DNA of 10,669 nucleotides from CAZSAA01 sp964604915 (GTDB lineage Bacteria; Patescibacteriota; Patescibacteriia; Patescibacteriales; UBA12465): assembly GCA_964604915.1 (NCBI GenBank), contig CAZSAA010000025.1, forward strand, positions 1 to 10,669, read 5' to 3'. The translations under genes and the position numbers were made by a program. The stretch's first letter is position 1, and each line of letters opens with the position of its first letter. This document shows, in pieces, positions 5,443 through 10,669 of this stretch. Below the pieces are notes generated by a model. That model saw only the letters and a list, made by a program, of their open reading frames with translations, was not told where the DNA came from and made no database searches.

Positions 5443-6504
5443 ATGGAATCAGAAAGATATGATAAACGAATAAGATTAACCCAGGAAATTCTCGCAAAAA
5501 TAAGCAAAATTGACGAATTTAAGGGTCTTTGGCGAGGGAGCTTGAGGTTTAGTCCTCAAATCTTGGGACGTCTCAAATCTTGGGTTATCATCACCTCAAC
5601 GGGAGCTAGCACTCGTATTGAAGGCGCTAAGATGACTGACGAGGAAATCGCCAGATTTTTGCGTGGCCTTAAGGGTAAGCCACCGAAGAGTCGTGATGAG
5701 CAGGAGGTTGCCGGTTATGCTGACCTGATAGGGCGGATTTTCGATAATTGGAAGACGATCAGGCTTTCTGAGGGCTGGATTCTGCAATTTCACAGCATTC
5801 TCCTTCAATTTTCGGAGAAGGATAGTATCCATAGGGGTAAATTTAAAGATGTTCCCAACACGGTAGTCATGACTAATAAATATGGAGAGCAGGTCATACT
5901 TTTTGACCCCACTCCTCCGTATCTCGTAAAGCCGGAAATGCAGGCGGCCATCGATTGGGCCAATGGACGATTGGAAAAAGGTGAGATTCATCCAATCCTT
6001 ATCATCGCAAATTTTATTTTCGAATTTTTAGCTATCCACCCCTTCAAAGATGGCAATGGGAGGTTGAGCCGGGCACTAACGAATCTTTTGCTTCTCAAGG
6101 CTGGATATGGCTATGTTCCATATGTGTCGTTGGATGAGATCATTGAGGAAACAAAAATGGAATATTATCTCGCGCTCCGGACTACGCAGAAAAATCATAA
6201 GACTAACCATGAGGATGTAACCCCGTGGGTGGAATATTTATTGGGCGCTCTTGTCGAGCAGGTCAGGAAAGCGCGCGACCTGATGGAATCTGAAAGGCCA
6301 GCCAGTCTCCTTTCAGAAAAACAAGCGCAGATATATGAGTTATTCAAAGACGGAAAGGAAATCGGAGTCGCTATGATTGATAGATCGTTTGGGGGCAAGA
6401 TGCCAAAATCAACTATTAAACAAGCTTTGTCGCGGTTGGTGACGTTAAGGTTGCTAAGTAGGATTGGTCAAGGCCGTGGTGCGAGATATAAGATAGATAA
6501 GTGA
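5443..6504 (+). CDS. Fic-domain protein with C-terminal winged helix
   Basis: A 353-residue Fic protein. An N-terminal helical region carries the inhibitory motif S56-TRI-E60-G61. The catalytic motif HPFKDGNGRLSR is intact (199-210), so AMPylation activity held back by the in-chain inhibitory helix is expected. Residues about 290-350 (from LLSEKQAQIYELF to GARYKIDK) look like a winged-helix DNA-binding domain. This is the common 'Fic plus wHTH' architecture, different from the 3140-4081 protein, which has its HTH at the N-terminus. The cellular target is unknown. ATG 5443 fits a short leader from the promoter just upstream. The gene ends in TGA, showing that TGA is a normal stop in this genome. 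The palindrome covering the -10 suggests self-repression. The next gene begins 72 bp downstream from its own promoter. Confidence 0.9.
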   Translation: MESERYDKRIRLTQEILAKISKIDEFKGLWRGSLRFSPQILGRLKSWVIITSTGASTRIEGAKMTDEEIARFLRGLKGKPPKSRDEQEVAGYADLIGRIFDNWKTIRLSEGWILQFHSILLQFSEKDSIHRGKFKDVPNTVVMTNKYGEQVILFDPTPPYLVKPEMQAAIDWANGRLEKGEIHPILIIANFIFEFLAIHPFKDGNGRLSRALTNLLLLKAGYGYVPYVSLDEIIEETKMEYYLALRTTQKNHKTNHEDVTPWVEYLLGALVEQVRKARDLMESERPASLLSEKQAQIYELFKDGKEIGVAMIDRSFGGKMPKSTIKQALSRLVTLRLLSRIGQGRGARYKIDK

Positions 6505-6513
6505 GTCGTCACC

Positions 6514-6542
6514 TTGCAACTATCCTGGCTTGGAGGTAAAAT
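6514..6542 (+). promoter_or_regulatory. Promoter of the membrane protein gene at 6577
   Basis: TTGCAA (6514-6519), a 17-bp spacer and TAAAAT (6537-6542). It starts 9 bp after the Fic stop. The predicted leader is about 28 nt; a GGAGGT at 6532-6537 lies in the spacer upstream of the transcript start, so it is not a working ribosome site. Confidence 0.6.
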
Positions 6543-6576
6543 TAAGACAAATATACTAACCATAAGCATCAGCCCT

Positions 6577-8019
6577 ATGCCTGCCAAAAAAAAGCAACCC
6601 GCTCGTAAAACATCAGCTGAAAGATCCTTGTACCAGGCGAGGTTCCGCTATGACCTCAAGGGGATAATCCTGCTCGGTGCCGTGTTCTTCCTCCTGATCT
6701 TTAGCGTCTTCAATTTCATCGCCTTGATGGGGATCCAGTATGACATCAAGAATGACTTGCAAACCATCAAGCAGGGAGTAGTGCTCAGGGAATCGGCCCT
6801 AGCCCTGCTCCAAGAAGGATACAACGAGGCTAATGCGGCCTCGTTTGTCCATCGGGAGAGCTTCGGCGACAATTTTTCCAGCTTTGCCTATATTGATCAG
6901 TCGCAGACTAGCTTGTCCTTGGATGAAGAGACGGCCGCTTTCACCTTCGCTCCGGAATTTGAGTTGGAAAAGGCGGCTGATTGCCAGCAGGAAGCCTGCG
7001 GCTTAGAAGTCCGGGCGAATTGTGTTTCGCCGGGTTGCCCGGCATTGGATGATAATCAAATATTGGTCGGATCGGAAACGATCGACCTCCCGCAAGAATT
7101 GGCCGCGCAGCCAATTTTATCTTTTTCTGCCTTCCCTTTGTCCGGCGGATGGCTGGTCGGTTTCGTGACGCCTGAGGGGGAAGGGGAGCGGGGCTGGGTA
7201 TACCGCCTTTCTAGCGATACCTACTCCTTTATCCCTCTAATTACCAATGACACCAAAAATCAGATCTTGCCTAAGTATGCCAAGCAGGGCGGGACGATAT
7301 CGTTTGGCGGCAGTGACCGCGACTTTTTAGTCGTCTATGGTGGCTACCAGATGATCGCTTTCCAGTTCAAGGGGGACGAGGTGATAGATATCAGCCGTTT
7401 CTTGGGCCTCCGGGTGGCGGATGGCGGCTTTATGCCGCAGATAACCTATCAAGGGCAGGGCGACGCGCGGCGTTGGTACCTTTGTGGCAATGCGCAGGGT
7501 CGGCCTAAATTCATCAAGCTATGGACCAATGGCAGCGGGGAGGTCCGCGGTTCCCGGTCGCTCGGGAGCGTACTTTTCCCTGGCGTGGAGGGAGCTAGTC
7601 TCCTTTGCCAAGCGGATAGCAATGATTCGCGGTCGGTGGATATCGCGTTGGGGCGCGACGGGCAGTGGCAGCTTTGGTCGTTCTCTGACCAGGGATTTTC
7701 TAACCTATTGCCGGAATACCAGGCCCAGTCTATTAACATCTTCGACCATCGCGGTCAGGTTACCGCGGCGGTCATAAGTGATATCGGCGTCTGCGGGCAA
7801 GATGGCTGCGGTCTCGAGGGAGACGGAGAAATCTTCCGGCTATATCTCTCCAACCGCGGGGAAGAGTTTACCGAAGTAGCGGCCAAGGAGAATTTCCTGT
7901 TTGAAAATCCCGGCGAGGAATTGAGGATAAAGGCGGTATTCCCGAGCCGGGATAGCATCGATTATTCCCCTTGGTATGACCACCTCAATTACCTCAGCTA
8001 TGCCTGGGTGGAGAGATAG
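6577..8019 (+). CDS. Single-pass membrane protein with large extracytoplasmic domain, function unknown
   Basis: A 480-residue protein I cannot assign to a named family. It has a Lys/Arg-rich cytoplasmic tail (1-28), one strong hydrophobic helix (about 29-52, inside-to-outside), a helical stretch (about 55-90), and a large domain rich in beta-prone, Gly/Trp/Tyr segments that could form a beta-propeller-like fold. Cysteines come in close pairs (136/141, 149/154, and a later VCGQDGCG), suggesting disulphides outside the membrane. ATG 6577 is preferred over the in-frame TTG at 6514, which coincides with the -35. GC-rich codon use resembles the cupredoxin gene rather than the surrounding toxin-like genes, so this is probably a resident gene with cassettes inserted on both sides. 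Its stop is only 3 bp from the stop of the convergent HEPN gene, with no terminator between them. Confidence 0.8.
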   Translation: MPAKKKQPARKTSAERSLYQARFRYDLKGIILLGAVFFLLIFSVFNFIALMGIQYDIKNDLQTIKQGVVLRESALALLQEGYNEANAASFVHRESFGDNFSSFAYIDQSQTSLSLDEETAAFTFAPEFELEKAADCQQEACGLEVRANCVSPGCPALDDNQILVGSETIDLPQELAAQPILSFSAFPLSGGWLVGFVTPEGEGERGWVYRLSSDTYSFIPLITNDTKNQILPKYAKQGGTISFGGSDRDFLVVYGGYQMIAFQFKGDEVIDISRFLGLRVADGGFMPQITYQGQGDARRWYLCGNAQGRPKFIKLWTNGSGEVRGSRSLGSVLFPGVEGASLLCQADSNDSRSVDIALGRDGQWQLWSFSDQGFSNLLPEYQAQSINIFDHRGQVTAAVISDIGVCGQDGCGLEGDGEIFRLYLSNRGEEFTEVAAKENFLFENPGEELRIKAVFPSRDSIDYSPWYDHLNYLSYAWVER

Positions 8020-8022
8020 AGA

Positions 8023-8457
8023 TTAGTGGCGTTTGAGGATGGCTTTGGCTTGACGTTTGAAATCAGTGGCCGCGCTTAACATCTCTTTAGCACTTTCTTT
8101 GTCGAAATCGCCGTGGTAATCAGCATTTTCTCTGAGGGATTTGCCTAATTTTAAAGCCTCGATATGCTCAGGTGGTAATAAGCCCTCATCAACGTAGAAA
8201 CTCTTGATTGCTTCAATCAGGCAGAAGTGGCTCTTTTCACGGAAACCTTTACTATACAACAAAGCGCGGGCAGTATGGAACATCGAATAATATGATTGGA
8301 TAGTCGTCCACTTGTAATTCTCTTGAGACCAGCTCGCCGTGGCGGACTTCAGGTCCCCGGCCGATAGGGCAAGTTCTTTGCCAACCAAGGTGGATGCTTT
8401 ATCTAGCTTGGCAATTTTTCCTCGTTCCAGGCATTCAGCTCATCTATTGTCCTTCAT
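8023..8457 (-). pseudogene. HEPN-domain toxin-like gene with in-frame TGA at codon 6
   Basis: This is the partner of the upstream MNT gene. Read from ATG 8457, which overlaps the MNT stop as ATGA, the frame gives MKDNR, a TGA at 8442-8440, then AECLERGKIAKLDKAST, which continues into the HEPN domain to the TAA at 8023. The residues after the stop match the usual N-terminus of this HEPN family ('-ECL-(K/R)G(K/R)I'), so the reading frame is intact and only one codon is broken. The domain itself includes NYKWTTIQSYYSMFHTARALLYSKGFREKSHFCL and LRENADYHGDF, typical of HEPN partners of MNT proteins, which are usually toxins and often RNases. A strict R-x4-6-H motif is not obvious (REKSH is R-x3-H). 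Either this is a dead toxin, or a 121-residue form starts at TTG 8388. A sequencing error is also possible. Confidence 0.75.
8440..8442 (-). other. Premature TGA codon in the HEPN gene
   Basis: Codon 6 of the frame opened by the ATGA overlap. TGA also ends the MNT gene and the second Fic gene, so recoding to an amino acid across the genome is unlikely. A one-base change (for example TTA to TGA) would explain it. Confidence 0.75.
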
Positions 8458-9002
8458 ATTTCCCATAGGGTTATGCCATTATCTATCTCTTGGTATAATA
8501 GCGGCTTGTTCCTGTTTATCGCTAGCATTTCGGCTGGCCGGTTGATTATCGCTTGTACCCGGTCAGCTAAGGGGGAAGTATTGATGATTTTTCGTACTTT
8601 GGCGACATCATTAGCCAGTACGAAGATATCGATATCGCTGTCGCTACGATTTTCCCCTTTGGCGCTTGATCCGAATAGGACTATCTTCTGGCTCACTTCA
8701 GCTAACTTGTCCGTTAAAGGGATAGTTTCTAGGATAGTCTGCATAATTTTCATTTCTTTGATGGCTGGATGGCCAGCGGCTACCCGGTGTAGGGCACTCC
8801 GTCCGATTTTCGTGCTCTGAACCAACCCGGCGACGGCTAATTTGCGGAGGGCCAGGTTAGCGGCCGATTTTCTCGACCCTGATGCGGTAGCGATTTCTTT
8901 CTCGCTGAACTGGCGGTCGGGCTGGCTGGCCAAGAAATATATGATCTTTTGCGCCACGGAAGAGAAAAGGATTTGTTGAGGAGAGTTTTTCATAGTTTCC
9001 AT
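8454..9002 (-). CDS. MNT-type nucleotidyltransferase antitoxin with N-terminal winged helix
   Basis: A 182-residue protein with two parts. Residues about 10-75 form a winged-helix/HTH DNA-binding domain (FSEKEIATASGSRKSAANLALRKL as the core). Residues about 100-182 form a minimal nucleotidyltransferase domain with GSSAKGENRSDSDIDIF (111-127); D123 and D125 are the likely metal ligands. MNT proteins paired with HEPN proteins act as antitoxins, in known cases by adding AMP to the HEPN toxin. The layout fits: the TGA stop overlaps the ATG of the HEPN gene (ATGA, 8457-8454). ATG 9002 lies inside an operator-like palindrome; a second in-frame ATG at 8993 would drop three residues and is equally plausible. 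The promoter with twin palindromes indicates self-repression through the wHTH. With the HEPN gene interrupted, this antitoxin may now be unpaired. Confidence 0.85.
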   Translation of the reverse strand: METMKNSPQQILFSSVAQKIIYFLASQPDRQFSEKEIATASGSRKSAANLALRKLAVAGLVQSTKIGRSALHRVAAGHPAIKEMKIMQTILETIPLTDKLAEVSQKIVLFGSSAKGENRSDSDIDIFVLANDVAKVRKIINTSPLADRVQAIINRPAEMLAINRNKPLLYQEIDNGITLWEI

Positions 9003-9033
9003 TTTAATGGATATATTTCCATTATAATGGAAA
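8996..9033. promoter_or_regulatory. Twin 18-bp palindromic operators of the MNT-HEPN operon
   Basis: TTTCCATTATAATGGAAA (9016-9033) is a perfect palindrome centred on the -10. TTTCCATTTTAATGGATA (8996-9013) differs at two positions and covers the start codon. The centres are 20 bp apart, two helical turns, as expected for two dimers bound side by side. Confidence 0.85.
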
Positions 9034-9049
9034 GTCGTTGGCCGGTCAA
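9021..9049 (-). promoter_or_regulatory. Promoter of the MNT-HEPN operon
   Basis: On the minus strand TTGACC (9049-9044), a 17-bp spacer and a consensus TATAAT (9026-9021). The predicted leader is about 15 nt with no Shine-Dalgarno sequence. Confidence 0.85.
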
Positions 9050-9132
9050 TGTCTTTGGAGCCGGAACTACGAGTCTCGTCTGGTCGGCGATGAAAAAGGC
9101 CATGTTTTGAAATGATATAAATTTTCTAATGT

Positions 9133-9161
9133 TTGACTATATTAGTTAAAAGGCGTAAAAT
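9133..9161 (+). promoter_or_regulatory. Promoter of the second DUF4143 ATPase
   Basis: TTGACT (9133-9138), a 17-bp spacer and TAAAAT (9156-9161). Both hexamers are identical to those of the first DUF4143 ATPase promoter. The leader is about 24 nt, without a Shine-Dalgarno sequence. Confidence 0.75.
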
Positions 9162-9178
9162 AGTGAATGTAATCACTA
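9161..9178. promoter_or_regulatory. Inverted repeat TAGTGA-N6-TCACTA at the ATPase transcription start
   Basis: Perfect 6-bp arms starting at the last base of the -10 and spanning the expected transcription start. A candidate operator for self-repression, weaker than the other palindromes in this window. Confidence 0.5.
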
Positions 9179-9191
9179 AATTACGATTTAT

Positions 9192-10325
9192 ATGTATTTT
9201 AGGCTAATAAAAGATGAGATTTTTAGCAGACTTTTCCAGGGAAAGACAATAGTCATTACTGGCGCCCGTCAAACCGGTAAGACGACTTTATCTAAGGAGA
9301 TAGTCCAGGAATCAGGAGTAGAGAGTGTGATTTTTAATTGCGATAATCCTTCCCAGCGTGAGGCCTTGAATAATAAAGATATAGGGGACTTAGCCTTGTC
9401 CATAGGCGAAGCCAAGATAATATTGATTGATGAGGCGCAAAAAGTGGAAACTATCGGCCAGACTTTAAAATTATTGACCGACTATTTTGGAAAAGATAAG
9501 CAGGTCATCGCCACTGGATCTTCGAGCATCAATCTGCTTGACCGTACGGAAGAGGCGCTCACTGGACGGAAATCAGTCTATCATCTCTTTCCCCTTAGCT
9601 TTGAGGAAATAAGCTTGGGACGCGATGGGACGGGTAATGTCCACGGCCTAGATGATTGCCTTATCTATGGCAGTTACCCGGAAGTGGTTAGCCAGCCGTC
9701 TTTTGCCCGTAAAGAAGAAGTCCTTAGCGAGTTGTCTTCTAGTTATCTGTATCGGGATATCTTGGAATTCCAGGAGATCAAGAGCTCAAACGTTATCTTC
9801 AATCTCTTGAAAGCCCTGGCTCTGCAGATAGGGCAGCAGGTGTCGTATACAGAGTTAGCTAATTTAATCGGGATAGATAAGAATACGGTAGAAAGATACG
9901 TTGACCTTTTAGAAAAGAGTTACATTATTTTCCGGTTATTCCCCTATGCTAAGAATAAAAGGAAAGAGATATCGAAATTAAAGAAAATCTATTTTTGCGA
10001 CCTAGGAATTAGGAATGCGATTATAAATAATTATAGCCCTTTAGACCGAAGGGATGACCGAGGCGTCCTTTGGGAAAATTTCTTGATCGGGGAAAGGTTA
10101 AAGTATCAAGCCTATCACAAGATATATAGCAATAATTATTTCTGGCGCACCTATGGAGGCGCCGAGGTCGACCTGGTCGAAGAGCGGGCAGGGCGTTTAT
10201 ACGGATTCGAATTCAAATGGAATAGCCGGAAGAAGGCGGTTAAAGCACCAGCAAAATGGCTCGAATACCCAGGTTCTTCCTATCAGGTGATCTGCCAGGA
10301 TGAAATGAAGGGGTTCATCTTTTAG
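9192..10325 (+). CDS. AAA+-type ATPase with DUF4143 C-terminal domain (second copy)
   Basis: A 377-residue relative of the ATPase at 1711-2835. Motifs: Walker A GARQTGKT (24-31), Walker B IILIDEAQ (76-83), TGSSS (108-112), ALTGR (122-126), a GSYPEV segment (160-165), an HTH-like stretch (about 217-240, VSYTELANLIGIDKNTVERY), YFCDLG (267-272), and nuclease-like residues E295-N296, E325-V-D327 and E340-F-K342. Sequence identity to the first copy is low outside the motifs, so this looks like independent acquisition rather than a recent duplication. ATG 9192 follows a good promoter by about 30 nt. The gene is divergent from the MNT-HEPN operon, with 189 bp between the start codons. The function of the family is not settled; a defence or toxin-like role is inferred from the neighbours. 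Confidence 0.88.
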   Translation: MYFRLIKDEIFSRLFQGKTIVITGARQTGKTTLSKEIVQESGVESVIFNCDNPSQREALNNKDIGDLALSIGEAKIILIDEAQKVETIGQTLKLLTDYFGKDKQVIATGSSSINLLDRTEEALTGRKSVYHLFPLSFEEISLGRDGTGNVHGLDDCLIYGSYPEVVSQPSFARKEEVLSELSSSYLYRDILEFQEIKSSNVIFNLLKALALQIGQQVSYTELANLIGIDKNTVERYVDLLEKSYIIFRLFPYAKNKRKEISKLKKIYFCDLGIRNAIINNYSPLDRRDDRGVLWENFLIGERLKYQAYHKIYSNNYFWRTYGGAEVDLVEERAGRLYGFEFKWNSRKKAVKAPAKWLEYPGSSYQVICQDEMKGFIF

Positions 10326-10358
10326 GTTATTGCGTGATAATGGGGACGGGTCGGACGC

Positions 10359-10373
10359 GTATCAGGTTGATAC
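10359..10373. terminator. Possible weak hairpin after the second ATPase
   Basis: GTATCA (10359-10364) and TGATAC (10368-10373) form a perfect 6-bp stem with a 3-nt loop, 33 nt after the stop. The sequence after it is AT-rich but lacks a real T tract, so termination is uncertain. Confidence 0.3.
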
Positions 10374-10395
10374 TAAATAATTTGAGTAATCTAGG

Positions 10396-10424
10396 TTGTG
10401 CTCGTATTTCAAAAATGGTATAAT
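10396..10424 (+). promoter_or_regulatory. Promoter of the secreted surface protein gene (extended -10)
   Basis: TTGTGC (10396-10401), a 17-bp spacer and a consensus TATAAT (10419-10424) preceded by TGG (TGGTATAAT). The same extended -10 design drives the cupredoxin gene. The leader is about 18 nt with no Shine-Dalgarno sequence. Confidence 0.8.
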
Positions 10425-10448
10425 TTTACATATCCTACTCATATAATT

Positions 10449-10669
10449 ATGGCCCTAAAGTCGGTAAGAAGAATCAGTCACGCCAGCCTGTTTTTACTTT
10501 TGGCTTTTTTTGTTTATCCCAATATTTCCGCGGCTAAGAATATCAACATCACTACCTTAGCTACCGATACCACTACCTTCGCCGGACCATCCATTTTCAA
10601 TTCCGATCTCAGCCTAACTGGCAACAAATCGTTCATCTTAAACGGTGCCGCCAACACCTCTTTCTTGCT
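10449..10669 (+). CDS. Secreted surface protein, N-terminal part (cut by window edge)
   Basis: The first 73 codons of a gene that runs off the right edge with no stop. The N-terminus is a typical Sec signal peptide: basic MALKSVRRISH, a hydrophobic core LFLLLAFFVY, and a likely cleavage site near NISAA (residues 25-29). The mature part begins KNINITTLATDTTTFAG and is rich in Thr, Asn and Ser. The phrase LTGNKSFILNGAANTS resembles the start of the repeat proteins that carry 'NVGIGTT-P' units, so this may be a paralogue of the protein ending at 853; the repeats themselves are not yet reached. The ATG lies 24 nt after a strong promoter. Confidence 0.8.
   Translation, partial: MALKSVRRISHASLFLLLAFFVYPNISAAKNINITTLATDTTTFAGPSIFNSDLSLTGNKSFILNGAANTSFL

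Noticed and set aside
6514..6576. TTG start at 6514 for the 480-residue membrane protein
   Set aside because: That TTG is the first part of the predicted -35 (TTGCAA); ATG 6577 gives a normal basic tail before the membrane helix.
7449..7958. Long antisense open frames inside the membrane protein gene
   Set aside because: Shadow frames of a GC-richer gene; no promoter, start signal or family-like sequence.
8403..8457. Two compensating frameshifts in the HEPN 5' end (alternative reading IDELNAWNE)
   Set aside because: It needs two indels, whereas the original frame needs only one substituted codon and already gives the family-like AECLERGKI.

Overview
The window looks like a piece of a small bacterial genome, most likely from the Candidate Phyla Radiation (Patescibacteria, perhaps Parcubacteria-like). 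This is inferred from gene style: a surface protein built from 'NVGIGTT-P' repeats, a membrane-anchored cupredoxin, a one-helix membrane protein of unknown function, and a dense set of toxin-antitoxin-like cassettes. No rRNA, tRNA or marker gene is present to confirm it. TAA, TAG and TGA all end intact genes here, so the standard bacterial code applies. Most genes have a recognisable sigma70-type promoter 0-30 nt before the start codon and no Shine-Dalgarno sequence.

Layout. Positions 1-853 hold the 3' end of a surface repeat protein, followed by its own-promoter cupredoxin gene (985-1632) and a strong, probably bidirectional terminator (1658-1692). An accessory block follows: a DUF4143-type ATPase on the minus strand (1711-2835), a palindrome-rich 304-bp divergent control region, an HTH-Fic protein (3140-4081), an AbiE-like pair (4328-5204) and a second Fic protein with a C-terminal winged helix (5443-6504). 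A membrane protein with host-like, GC-richer codons comes next (6577-8019). A second accessory block follows: a minus-strand MNT-HEPN pair (9002 down to 8023) whose HEPN gene carries an in-frame TGA at codon 6, then a divergent second DUF4143 ATPase (9192-10325). The window ends in the start of another secreted, probably repeat-type surface protein (10449-10669).

How it fits together. Six toxin-like modules (two Fic, two DUF4143 ATPases, one AbiE-like pair, one MNT-HEPN pair) lie between two surface-protein genes. Five of them (all but AbiE) have an inverted repeat of their own placed on the -35, spacer, -10 or start region of their promoter. Each of those five encodes a protein with a visible helix-turn-helix. 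The five palindromes are unrelated to one another, so the simplest reading is a set of independent self-repressing addiction, defence or stress cassettes. Within the 304-bp divergent region, two further perfect inverted repeats and a G8 tract have no assigned function.
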